In this document: in pieces, positions 22,110 through 33,360 of the stretch
Numbering within the stretch: position 1 is the stretch's first letter
How the letters are laid out: each line of letters starts with the position of its first letter
NCBI RefSeq assembly: GCF_001949145.1
Contig: NW_019091486.1
Location: 747,328 to 782,315, forward strand
Length of the DNA: 34,988 bases
Origin: Acanthaster planci
Lineage: Eukaryota; Echinodermata; Asteroidea; Valvatida; Acanthasteridae
Direction of reading: 5' to 3'
Notes under the pieces: model-generated
Told to the model about the DNA's origin: nothing
Database searches by the model: none
Seen by the model: the letters and a program-made list of their open reading frames with translations, nothing else
Position numbers and translations under genes: made by a program

Positions 22110-23305
22110 CACAATACAGCACAAGTAACAATGAAATTACCAGAGGAAACACGCATCATATGGTATTTTATTGCTTCAAAAAGCGCCTCTCCAAGCATCA
22201 GTTTCTCAACGAGACGTTTTCTTAAGGAAGACAAAACAAGCACTGGAGTGCATTATTGAATGAAACACTGTTGAAGTTGAGTAAAATTCCATTCATGTTT
22301 TTGACAAAAGTATGTGATTATTTTAATCAGTAGTACAGTTTGCCTGTTACTTTTAATGAATCGGATGTCTGAGCAATTGTGGCCATTCTTGGCAAACGGT
22401 GACCCGACTTAACGAGGAAAAAACTTTTATGTTGGCTATGAATGTTCTCAGTTGATCGCATTATTGACTATGCGTCATGAAACTTTGCAAACATTTCAGA
22501 TAGAATGAACAACTCAGAAGTTAGATGAAATGCTTTATAAATATAGTTGTTATTGTAATAACTCACTGCGTTAACAGCAGAGTAGTGGGGGGGACTGTTT
22601 GGTACAGTTTGACCTTTGCGACAAAAATGGCAAAAGGTCTCATTAATATGCATAAGTATACTAAACCCCCCACACTACTCAGCTGTGCTTGTCAATACTT
22701 TTCAGGCCTGTGTACGTGTATGCCTGTTCGACTGATCGAATGCACTGTAAGTTTGTGCTCTTTGTCTGAGTCTTCTTTTTAACGTCACAGTTGTGTTTTT
22801 GCATACAGGTGGCTGCCAACACGATGACTAGCTGTCAACATAAAAGTCAAAAAATAATTCACTAAAAATGTTCAGAAATGTAGGATATCACTCAAAACAC
22901 CTCTAAATGCATACGATTGTAAAACTCATTCTCAAAACGAGTGAGTCCACTCACTCCACTAGAAGGGTGAAAACCACTCCCAAAGAGTAAACTGTAAATT
23001 TACACTCTACCAAGGAGCCGTTTAAAGGACAACTCGAAAAAGACTTGTACAAAACGGCTCTTCTTTTTTCACTTTTTGGAGTTGTTTTTCACTCTTCTTG
23101 GGTGGTTTTACTCTTTTCGAGTCAACTGATGAGCTTTTTTGAGCAACTTTCTCACTACTCGTGCACCACATAATAAATTTTGCTTCTAAATAAATAAAGC
23201 TACGACCTCCGTTGAAAGGACAAACGTAATGGGGCGATTGTACATTTTGAGGCAAAACCCGAAACTATAACCAAGGGTGACAGCTTGACACACTCTGGCC
23301 GTCTA
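22110..23305. repeat. Duplicated flank block, copy B (paired with 12206-13000)
   Basis: Collinear with copy A. The offset is about 9.8 kb at ACTTTGCAAA and about 10.3 kb at ATTGTACATTTTGAGG, so roughly 490 bases are extra in this copy between 22570 and 23237. The fold-back sequence at 22930-23165 lies inside that extra interval. Confidence 0.7.
22930..23165. mobile_element. Fold-back element with ACTC(N)GAGT repeats
   Basis: GAGCCGTTT (23015-23023) and AAACGGCTC (23052-23060) form an exact stem. Outwards, the arms stay imperfectly complementary: left AGAAGGGTGAAAACCACTCC against right TCTTGGGTGGTTTTACTC. Both arms are built from short ACTC...GAGT units. It has no coding capacity. Its position inside the extra sequence of copy B suggests insertion after the duplication. 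Confidence 0.55.
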
Positions 23306-24749
23306 TGTATAAATAATAGGAAAAACGACAGCGGTGTATTGCATTGCAATTCTGTGAATTTGTGCGAATCCAAAAAAAACTGCACAGCTATCCATCAACC
23401 TGGTGTGTAGTCGGCAAGTGACCTGGTCTGGTCTCCAAACCAAAGGTATCGACCGTTTTGGAGGATCTTTAGATCTGGTAGCCGCCACTTCATCATGTGA
23501 CCAAACTGGGAGGAATTCCTCCGTTTCACGTACCGGTAGATGGCCATTAAGGTTCTGAAATGTCTGCAATGTCTCGTTTTTCCAATGTTTACTTGTGCAA
23601 CTTTCCTAATTTTCCCGCAAATATCGTAACTTTGAGTGATTATTGCTACCTTTACACAATTCTTGAAAACATACTTTCGTAAACCGACGTAACTTTGGCA
23701 GCCGGGGTTCACTTTGGCACATTCCTCATCCCTTGGTTATAGTCGTCATATCCTTGCGATTCTCTTAAATGACTCTATGAGAGTAATTGTATCAGAAAAT
23801 ACACCTGGAAGCTTGGTCTGAAGGACTGTTTACGTGCAAAACTCTGCTATAATTCTTTTTTCTTTGGTTTTTTTTCTTATCATTAAATTCTAGGAACTTG
23901 CCACAGTTGTCCCAAGTCAATGGATAACTTTTGCAGCACTTAATTAAGCTCTAACTCACAGTTAAAAGAAGTGGATGGATGTTTGATACTATTAAATTCG
24001 ACTTATGACAAAATATCCAATCAAATGTGAAAAATAAAATCTTAAAATCTTACACTCAGACTTGAGGATATATGTTTAAAGAGTTCCCATTCTCGACAAA
24101 CATTGTTTCTTACGGGATCCCTCCACATATGACATGTAATTTATATTTTCTTCTGCCAAGTATCCAATATATTGTTATATGTGGAAATAAATGATCACTG
24201 ATTTGATTTGAATTGATTAGAAATAGGCCTATTTGTTTTTAGGAAAGTCGGAGACGATGAGGATTTTAACCTCCCAAAGTTACCCCGGTGAACGATTTTA
24301 ACGTGAACACATGCTTCAGGTAAACGGGACATCCCCCTGTGAGTTAGACCGGACAGAATGCAGGATTGTGAGAACAGCATACAGACACTAATGCTTACGG
24401 TACTTTTTACTTATCAGACAATACAAGCATACTCTAATTATACATCTTAAGGTTTTACTGGTAAATGAAGACCAAACATAGGCGCTTATACCCATTTCGC
24501 TCCTAGGCGAAAATTAGCTTACACATATTGGGCTGGCATCATACAATACTTTTCTCACCTTTTACCTGAGAACCTTTGGTTTGGTTTCCATCCAGATCCA
24601 CATGGGGATTGGATTTTGCGGTCACTACTGATTCCGAGGGCATGATGTGGTGTAACAGCCCTGACAAAGATATGTAGGCTACATGAATTTTACAGTTAAG
24701 GACATTACACGACATATTTCTGAAAGATAAAAAGTTTCAACTTGGGTTT

Positions 24750-25031
24750 GTAGGCCACGTGGCCCAATGGTTTGGATTTGCAACTGACCCATCAGTTGAA
24801 AATCTTTATCAGGAGTTCGAAGCCAGCCACCAATTACCCTCGGCTGTAGAACTAGGTCCTAGCTCCACGCGTTAGCAGGTCTAATGTCTTGCCCTTTAGG
24901 CCTACTTGCCTCAGCCATGCAGGTGGATTATAGGCATGAGGGAAGGAAGTTGCAATGCTTATAGTTATGGTGCTAAAATGGTGCAATTAAGTTGCATTCG
25001 GGCGAACCAGCATAGATAACAATAATAATAC
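24750..25031 (+). mobile_element. tRNA-derived SINE
   Basis: An internal RNA polymerase III promoter is visible: A box TGGCCCAATGG at 24760-24770 and B box GTTCGAAGC at 24815-24823, 45 bases apart from A-box end to B-box start. A tRNA-unrelated body of about 190 bases follows, ending in an (AAT)n tail at 25018-25031. This is the standard SINE layout. It lies downstream of gene B within the second unit. The source tRNA is not assigned. Confidence 0.7.
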
Positions 25032-25037
25032 AGAATA

Positions 25038-25090
25038 TTGATAATGCCCGTTAGCGGGCATTATTGATAATGCCCGTTAGCGGGCATTAT
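25038..25090. repeat. Twin hairpin: two exact 26-bp copies, each a palindrome
   Basis: A 26-bp unit starting TTGATAATGCCCG is repeated exactly at 25038-25063 and 25064-25089. Each unit contains AATGCCCG-TTAG-CGGGCATT, a hairpin with 8-bp stem and TTAG loop. The pair also forms a larger palindrome of GATAATGCCCG type. It begins within a few bases of the SINE tail. Confidence 0.9.
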
Positions 25091-25299
25091 CAAATCGCAT
25101 CGTGCATAGCAAAACGATAACAAAGGGTCACGTTGCACAGTGTTGAATAGGCAGACCGTCTGTTTATGAATGATAACTCTATATCAGGAACTCGGATATG
25201 AAATGGCCGAATAAGCACGATCTGGACAAGCCAAACTGTTGAAGGTCCAATCACGATACACATATTATCTCTACTTTTTTTGTTTTACTATTTCTTATA

Positions 25300-25440
25300 C
25301 TCATACCCGAGTCCAGTTTGGTACTCGTTGGCCTACTCCTTACGTACTCGTATCCATAGTAGTACTCGCAAGACAAGTTCTATACATTGTACCGGAAATC
25401 AATGTAAAGAATTCGTACTCTCACTCGTGGGAATGTACTC
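25300..25440. repeat. Degenerate GTACTCGT repeats downstream of gene B
   Basis: At least seven ACTCG/TACTC words (GTACTCGTTG, GTACTCGTAT, GTACTCGCAA and variants) occur within about 140 bases just past the 3' end of gene B. They look like a decayed microsatellite. Confidence 0.4.
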
Positions 25441-25456
25441 CACTACAACACGGCTT

Positions 25457-25462
25457 TTTATT
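25457..25462 (-). terminator. Putative polyadenylation signal of gene B
   Basis: AATAAA on the minus strand starts 18 bases after the TAA stop of gene B. That would give a very short 3' UTR. The homologous position in gene A is changed and lacks AATAAA. Confidence 0.4.
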
Positions 25463-25479
25463 GGACGCCTATACGCATT

Positions 25480-28400
25480 TTACATCACAAGCAGATGTAA
25501 CAAACCAACCAGGATCAGAGAGAGAAACGGCTTGGCGGAGTCTACGCCGTTGCAGCCGTCGGTGTTGCAGAAGCATGCGTGGCCAGACGTGACGTCGACA
25601 GTTAAGTGACTAATACTGGGCACCAGCTCCGAGGCAACCTGGAGGCTGTGCTTCATGTAGGCATCGCTTTCACTACTGGACAGGCAGCTGAGGGGAGGGG
25701 TATCGGAATCCTTCAGTGTGTAGCTGCAAATTCGAATGACACCACTGAAGCTCATGGTCGCTCCTGGAAAGTTTGTCAGTTAATAAAAACTGCTAATCGT
25801 TAATCTCTATTGTTGTAAATTCTATTTGGCTAGTAAATTACGACACAAAGCCATCACGAATCCCGGTACTTTATGGAATTACCACCAACATTGTCTAGAA
25901 AAAAATCAACAACAATGCTACTGATGGTGAAGCAACTGTTATTCTGGTGCTACATGCTGTTTTCTATGAAACTCACGGAACAGTAACTAGTGGTGGTGAC
26001 AAGTGAGCCAAACAAATTTGATCTGAAGGTTTCTACGGCGTAATCCTGCCGGTGAGTGGAGGGAATAGACCGATTGCGCCAACTAAGTCACGGGATCTAA
26101 TGTGGGTTTCAATCATCAACAAACATGGCGTCTCCCCACAGTAAAGCATGTCATAAAAGCGTCAGTCACTAAATATACAGTGCAATTAGACTACATTTTG
26201 TGTGGAGTACTAAAGTTGGCTTCATTTTGCTACCCAACACTTGAAAAGCACACTCTGCTATGGGAGTGGGACGGTATCCATTCTAATTGATGGGCGCAAT
26301 CCAGTTGTTAAGCCTTTGGAATAGCGAAAACAAGGGGTGGGGCATCACATTGCATTAGAGGCCTTCCTGTGATATTGTTTATATATTATTTTGTTCATCT
26401 AACAGCGCACTCAATTCTATACTGGAAGACTATGCATAACAATGAAGGAGACAATAAAGACATATTAGGTTTGGAGGCGGGGAAAAAACTTCAGATCAGT
26501 ATTTCAGAGAAAACCCACATGGAAAAAAGGGTAGAGACCAAAAACTAATTCAGGTCCCCATCTAGGTGAAAAACGAGGAAAAGGCCACCGAGCCAAAATT
26601 GGTTGACTTTGTGCACCGGCAGTTTCCTGGAGTTGACTCAGGTTAGACTTCGTCCCCACAGTCTCTCTTTTCTTACAGACGGCATATTTGACCAACTCAG
26701 GCCAGGATTGCCCGTGAAAGCCACTCGAACGCATCGGATGTATGCTTGATTGTCTGTTTAGACCTTTCAATAGAATGATGCGTTTAACGTTTCTGCCCGT
26801 TCTCTTCTCCGGTTTCCACTGTGAGGTTAAGTTCAAAATAATCGATTCTAGTTTGATCACTACCAGAAAAGTGGGGGAGGGTATAAAAACGCCACCCCCC
26901 CTCAAAAAGTGCTTGGGATGTATGTCTGTAGAATATGGAACAAATCTGTAGCGTTTGGTACTAGAAATCGCCTGATGCTTATCTTGATATACAATAGCCC
27001 CTCACATCTGTGAATATTATACCAAAGACTTGGGCACACTGATGTATTGTTTCTGTCCGTGCTTCCTTCTCACTCGATCCCCCCCCCCACACACATAGTA
27101 TGGGTTAAAGGCCCGTTGCCCTACTCTGCTTTTGTGAGTTTTTCAATTGCAACCTCCCGGTTGCGGTACAAGGGCCGGGCCCAGGATTTACGGTTTTATA
27201 CCAAAGTTACCTTTTTTCATTTTTCAGACGGATTTTCCCGTTCGGGTACGGCGGCTTACGGTGGAGACGCAACATGAGAAGACATAATGCGACACTACCC
27301 TACAAGAATCGACAATACAGGCAAAGATAATATAGGACTCAACAAGACCAGATGTACTGAGACCGTGACTAGACAAGTCAAACAAGACATAAGCTGATGA
27401 CACCAGACGGTTTGCCCGGCGGTGGAATAAGACAAAACAAGACGAGAGATGCAAGGGGAACAGAAAATAACAAACCCACCTTCATATCTCGCAGAGTATT
27501 CCCCATCAAATTTCAAGCATTGAGTCTCAACTGCGCCACCGACATTGTCACACGTCTGTACTTCTCCGGCTTCACCATCCTTGCAAAGTCCGTACAAGGG
27601 ACAGACGTGACACTTGAGAGCAAGCGCTTCAATCAAAATATGAAGAAACTATTGAGGTGAAAAAAACTCTACACGGGTCCCGTTTGGGATAACATTTGCG
27701 ACGCATATACGCAACGTCCGACCGAATACCAGATATCATTTCAACACAAAACCACATCTACTCTACGCCGAGATAGCGCCACCAATCATCAAGAGCATAC
27801 AAACATGGGTGTGGCGGGGGATTCCAGAGGGGAGGTTTTAAGGGGGATTTAAGGGGAATTCATCTTTGGAAGATATTAAACAAAAACAAACTAAAAGGGA
27901 TAGAAGATTACAATGTAGGCAATGCCTCTAACTTATTGCAGTTTTCCTCCACTTTTGATGGGTTCTCAGTATAAAACTTTGATTCTTTTGACTGCTCTCC
28001 CCCTAGTCAAAAAGGCTATGAAATCTTTTCAACGACGCCCGTGGATTCCACATGAATAGGGCGTACGATTGCATCCAATGGACGTGTTTATTTGACAACG
28101 ACACAGGCCATTGGCCGATATTCTCGATATGGTAAACACAAACACAGACCGCTATTTTGGTTTGAGTAAAATCCTTTCTGTCTGCCACAAATTGACTCCC
28201 TTCAATAGCGTCCTCCTACCGTGTGTACCATGCTTCAATTTATTACACTTTATTCACAAGGTGGAATGACAATCAGTCGGTGTTAGCACATCTTACCCAG
28301 CAGACTGTATTATGACCGCATTATTTTGCAACTTAATTCGCTGATTTTGTGAGTAGCCGATGGAGTTATTTCGTCAAAAGAGCCCTTTCTTCTCCTGGAT

Positions 28401-31400
28401 CTTCTTTCTTCTCGTAATAACAACCAGTGCTTTTTTTTCTTTTACTCATGAAAACACCCAGAAACAAAAATTTCAAATACCTTCAAAACTTCCGGAAAGA
28501 ACAAACAGAACGGCCAAAAACTTCCTCTCTACAAGAAAATGATAAAAAGGAGGACAAGTAAATTTACCATGCAGTCACTGGAAGAAAACAGTGTGGGGCC
28601 CCAGGTTTTCCTCAGATTTTTCTCTTTAGCATAAGAATGCATTCTGTACCCGATTTCCGCCTTTCTTTGATAGAACAGCAGCAAGTTGCAAAAAAAGAAA
28701 TTAAAAATAACTGTGATTGGCGTAGGCGTAGCCCATTTCAGACCTTTTTCTGGCTTTAACCAACTGCTCTTTATCCCTAGCAGTGCCATTATTTTTGCTA
28801 GTATTAGAGGTCGTTTATTGATATCTACAAAGCAATATAAAACGTAGCTGAACTTGATTCCTTTGCACGAGCAACGTGAGTTGTCTAATCAACCAATCCA
28901 CACAAACCTAAAGAAACCAAAACAATCACATCAAACCCATCTCAAAAGCTATCGGTAGTAACCCTTAATTGTTACTACAAAAGATTTGGCAGAGTAACGC
29001 GCACAAACCAACATGCACTCCAAGAAACAAAACTAATCAAACCCAAACAAAATACGAACTGAACAAAACCTTAATTTAATAAAACCACTTAACTGCATTT
29101 TGGGGGGAAATGCAGAAAGAGATAGAATCAAACCACTGGGGACGGGTACTGACCACAGGCAAGTTCAACCAACAGGGATGGTTAAATCCTTCATTTTTGT
29201 CTGTTTGTTTTTATTTTGGTAACTTTTGAACTTTAGTCTTATTTCGTGCCCTGCAAATTCGTTGAACACAATTCAACTTAGGCGAAATTTCGCAGCAAAA
29301 ATCTTTTGTGATGTCAAATTCGCTTCGTTTTTGCATTTGTCATAATTACATATATTATATGAACTGGCCTTTAGTAAAATGTGTGGGCATAACTCCTCCT
29401 AATTGTATTGATTGCACTGAAACATGGCAGCGGCAAGAGAAACCCCTTTTATTGAAGGCGCAGACCACGAAAATGGAGCAATGATGAATTATATCAATAG
29501 AGTTATAGACCGAGGCTGCCATGGGCAGAGAGTGCCCTAACCCCGGAACACAAAGTGTGAAATTCTGTTCCTCGGACCGTTTGTGTGCAGACGGCTTTTC
29601 CTCTGATAGCAAACCTTTTCAAAGTTGATATGTTTATTTAACTAAGACATTGGAAATTTTTATTAAAACTTCAAAACTGGGACCATGGAAATAATCGCAA
29701 ACACAGCACTGGGACGATGGGGAGTAATTTGGGAGTGATTTCAATGCGACCTATTGCAATACCAGAATAACCTCCAATTAAAGGCCTCTTCACATTTCAA
29801 AAATTTGGGTCGAGTTGAAATATGTTCTACGAATGTTTGATATGGCCGCACAATCTTGCATTCGTGTTAGCTTTAGCGCCGAATATAAACCAGCCTTATC
29901 TTACTGGTGCCGCCTTGAAATTGGCCCCAATGCGAAATTGAACCCGGTCGCAAATTGATGGAGACAAGATTCTTCGTGATAGCTGCATGTTTATGCACCG
30001 CTGGCTTGTGCGACGGTACCCGGTGCTTCTTGCACTGATGAGTCACATATCAGCCGCGCATCGATTGTATGAGAGGAAGGTTAACATCAAAGAGCTTTTT
30101 GCTACGTTTGCCTGAACAGTGTTAAGTGTTCTTGAGACTACGTGAGGAGTTTTAGGACGGTCTACATATACATCCTTCCAACCCAACGACAGATCCTCAG
30201 ACTGAGACCATAGGGGACCATGCACCCCCCATGAGATACGTTGGAAGACATGAAAAGGCATTTTTTATTAAGTTCTATTGGCGTGGAAAAGGTCCCCAAA
30301 TGCAACCTCACCCTAGAGAAAAGCTGTGAAAGAAAAAGAAGTTGTCCCCCCCCCGAAACAATATGGAACATAGGAAACAACTGTTACAGCAGCTATCTCT
30401 CCAATGATATTAGAGTGTTGCTGCAATTAGTTTTTAGCCCTGAGATTTTCTGCAATTTTATACTCTTCTTCAATGTCTGAAAATTACACACACGTCTAAT
30501 TTAACTTATGCACGCTCGATCTCCTTGACAGCTGAGGGCGCTGATGCTGTGACGTCATCTTTGAAGACAAATTGTGAAGACGTATTGACTAACCATATGT
30601 TTGAGAAAGGGTTGATCATTGTTGCTTTCATCTTGCTTTATTCACAAGGATCACCAAAGAAGAGAACATTCGACAGCAAAATCTTTAAAACATGTATCCT
30701 TGACCATCAGCTGCAAATTCTACCATTTACTTTCATCTTAACACCTAAAGGCAACCTGACTTTGGGTCTGCATGCAGATTTTCGCACACTGAAGCCGTCC
30801 TGTGAGTCCCCCCGTAACAAAAGTTTCACTCTTGCGAGAATTGGGTTCAAATTTTGAGCCTTCGCAGCGAATGTGAAACGCAAACTTAAATCTTGTACCA
30901 AATATGAAGACATTTTGTTCAAATCACCCAGCCTTGTTTTCCCATAAGGTAATCACGATTGTTTCACGGTGAATCTAAGATCACTGCAAAGAGGATTTCA
31001 ACTAAAAAGAAAATGCAGGACCATCTACCGTACATCTATCTAGCTACTTTCAACTTGCCTAAAATTTTTAAGACGAAAGTCATTTTCCTGGGCGTCCTAA
31101 AATTTTCAGCTGACAGCCTAATGAAATGGTTTGTGAACAAACCCCAATGTAGCACTGCTGGTGAATATATATACTCATTGGCATAAAAGCAAAAGGCAGT
31201 GTCCTTTGAAAGAGTGAAAACGTAAACTGAAAATGAGGTTAAAGCTGAGACACAAAGGTGAATTTTGAGGTTTCATAGTTTTAGCTTTCCTTTAACATGC
31301 GTAGAGCGAAATTTATGGGGAGATTTGCCCTCGGTGTCCCCTCTCTGAGCTGAGCGGATATAATGTTGGAGCTTTTTCGTGGAGTGTAATTAAGATAGTC

Positions 31401-32101
31401 CTATACCTATTTTTTTTTCTGAACAGACTGTGAACGCTAAATTTACATATCGAAAAAGGCTACCTACAGGTTTCCTGTCATTGACTTTCACAAACTACAA
31501 GCTAAAAGAAATTAGGGTACAGAAACAAATCCTGTCGTTTTGGTGACCGAATCAGTACTGCAACATTAATTGACATTTCTCCCTAAGAAAAAAAATAAAC
31601 AAGGTAAACTGAAGTACAAACGAGGGTTGTGGGACACAACGCACTGCTTGGACCGCAAGAATTTGAAATTTACATCGACTGGTCCATTTTAGTGTTGCCA
31701 TCCATCACCTCCCTTCGTGCCGTCATGGATTTAAGCCGCGCCATGGGCCAAAAAATTATGTTAATGTAGTGCCACCTAATGGTAGGCAATGCAGTCTGCT
31801 GCCAGGGTGGTCATTCGCTATGCACACGCAGTAGCCCTGCACATTATTATGTTGCTATCACACTGAGGGTATAAACGCAAGCCTCGTGAGTAATTCGTGA
31901 ATATTACTTTGCCTTCCTCGGAGAAAAAAAAAGTCGCTTGTGAGCCTGCGTGTGATATTGATCTTGCACACGAAGGAAGCTGAACGGACAGGGTTTCTAT
32001 CCGGTCAATAATCGCTCATAACGAGTGCAGTTCAACCCTAAAATACTTCATCAGTACGTAAAATGAAATAGGGATGGGCCGACTTACCCATTTCGGGATC
32101 T
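25480..32101 (-). CDS. Gene B: GPI-anchored Ly6/uPAR (three-finger) domain protein, complete
   Basis: Four coding exons on the minus strand: 32101-32098 (ATG+G, donor GTAAGT), 28528-28481 (48 nt, donor GTATTT), 27626-27480 (147 nt, donor GTGGGT) and 25763-25480 (284 nt with TAA). Acceptors end TAG, AAG and CAG; all introns are phase 1. The spliced frame is 160 residues. It starts MERKFLAVLFVLSGSFEA (signal peptide). Ten cysteines follow in the same order as gene A: KCHVC, GLC, QTC, TQC, RIC, LSC, then CFCNTDGCN. A hydrophobic tail (AKPFLSLILVGLLHLLVM) is the GPI-type signal. The exon 3 peptide is identical to gene A at about 30 of 50 positions by hand count. Unlike gene A, it has no N-glycosylation sequon. 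Predicted to be a lipid-anchored surface protein with unknown partner. Its first intron (3.6 kb) is much longer than in gene A and its second much shorter. Confidence 0.85.
27260..27460. repeat. Degenerate ACAAG/AAGAC tract, gene B last intron
   Basis: Words such as CAACAAGACCAG, CAAACAAGACAT and AAAACAAGACGAG are dense just downstream of the exon 3 donor. This is the same place as the tract in gene A at 15840-16010. Confidence 0.5.
30527..30665 (+). repeat. Dispersed repeat, partner of 15151-15315
   Basis: Shares GACAGCTGAGGGCGCTG, TGCTGTG, CGTCATCT, TTCACAA and ATCACCA words in order with 15151-15315. It lies in the first intron of gene B, whereas the other copy lies in the last intron of gene A. 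Confidence 0.6.
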
Positions 32102-32459
32102 GAATTCCGCCAACGACGTCAGGAAAGTTAAATTTTGGGCACTGATTTTACGAACAATATCTTGCGTCCAGTAATTTCAGTCACAGCCAACGAATTGGGG
32201 TAGTCTGGCTCCCAGACTAAAAGATTCCGACTAATTGAGATACCTCTAGGACGGTGGACTTTTTCCTGACAGAATTTGACAAAGGCAAGCGTTTCAACCC
32301 AGTGTGGACATGCATGAGTCCTATTTTTTCTATATTTATAGCAATGACGTTACACTGTTGCCCATATGTCCGCTGCTTATGAGGAAAAGAGTAATCTAAA
32401 AAAGGGTAAAAATTAAACACACATCCCAGGACCGAGGTTCGTCTCCATTAGTCCAACCA

Positions 32460-32860
32460 GTGGCGTAAATCTGTGCCGGAATTGGGGGATGGCGAAAGGT
32501 GGTGGGAATGACTTGCCCAGTCATGAAAAATAGAAAAGCGCGTGGGGGGGTTGACACCTTATGACTCTATGCGATAGATATCATAAAATATATCATGTAC
32601 ATTGTAAGATATTGATGTGCATCTGTACTATTTTATTGCTTTTAAAGATTGTTTTTCCATTTTTGAGTGATAGAGAATGCATTTAGTAGTTGTCAGAAGT
32701 CTGAAACATTCTTCACAATCCGCTTTAACACTTCGAGGTGGCAGTGTGTCATTTTTGCTCACCACAAAAATGGGTCGATGATTCAATAGCCCATCCCTTC
32801 CCGCCCCCCCCCAAAAAAGTGGGGGATATTGAACCCTATCCCAACCAGGATTTACGCCCG
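32460..32860 (+). mobile_element. GGCGTAAAT-ended short inverted-repeat element, copy 1
   Basis: The ends are inverted relative to each other: TGGCGTAAATC at 32461 and GATTTACGCCC ending at 32859. The element is about 400 bp and G/C-run rich near both ends, with an AT-rich middle and no coding capacity. Internal words GGGAATGACTTGCCCAG and CACAATCCGCTTTAA are shared with the other copies. MITE-like; superfamily not assigned. Confidence 0.65.
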
Positions 32861-33055
32861 TCGATCTTGCTGCCGCCATTGGTTTCATACCAGGCCTAAC
32901 GTAATTTTGCAGAATTTGATAAGGATTGTAACCAAATACTTTAAGGTAATACATTGCTCGTTCTTCGTGAAATGTTATGTTATTTCATGTTTTCTCTGCA
33001 TATGCGAGAGTAAAATCATGAGTTTGCGCTAACATGTGACGTGCGCTACGTACAT

Positions 33056-33360
33056 GGGCGTAAATCCCTGGGGAATGGGCGGGATTTATCCCCCACCATT
33101 TATTATTTTTTGGGGGGTGGCTATTTAATCATACCCAACTTTTTGTGGTGAGCAAAAAATTAAAGCGGATTGTGAAGACCTGTTCACACTCCCTACGACT
33201 AAAAATGCATTCAGTATCACTTATACAAAGGAAAATATTTTTTAAAGGCATAAATATGCCAATCTGAATGAACAGTCCAGATTTACATCAATATCGAGAA
33301 CATTTACCATATAGAGTCATATGTTGTGACCCACCCCTCGCCTTTCATACTTTCAAAGCT
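33056..33360 (-). mobile_element. GGCGTAAAT-ended element, copy 2, truncated and inverted
   Basis: Starts GGGCGTAAATCCCTGGGG and continues with words complementary to copy 1, including TTTTTGTGGTGAGCAAAAA, AAAGCGGATTGTGAAG, AATGCATTC and TAGAGTCATA. Similarity fades near 33360 with no second terminal repeat, so the far end is lost. It lies about 200 bp from copy 1 in the opposite orientation. Confidence 0.6.

Noticed and set aside
25038-25090. CRISPR-like direct repeat
   Set aside because: Only two units with no spacers, in animal DNA; a twin hairpin is the better description.
26504-26905. 133-residue minus-strand frame inside the last intron of gene B
   Set aside because: No recognisable domain and no paralogue in the gene A intron; not supported as an exon.
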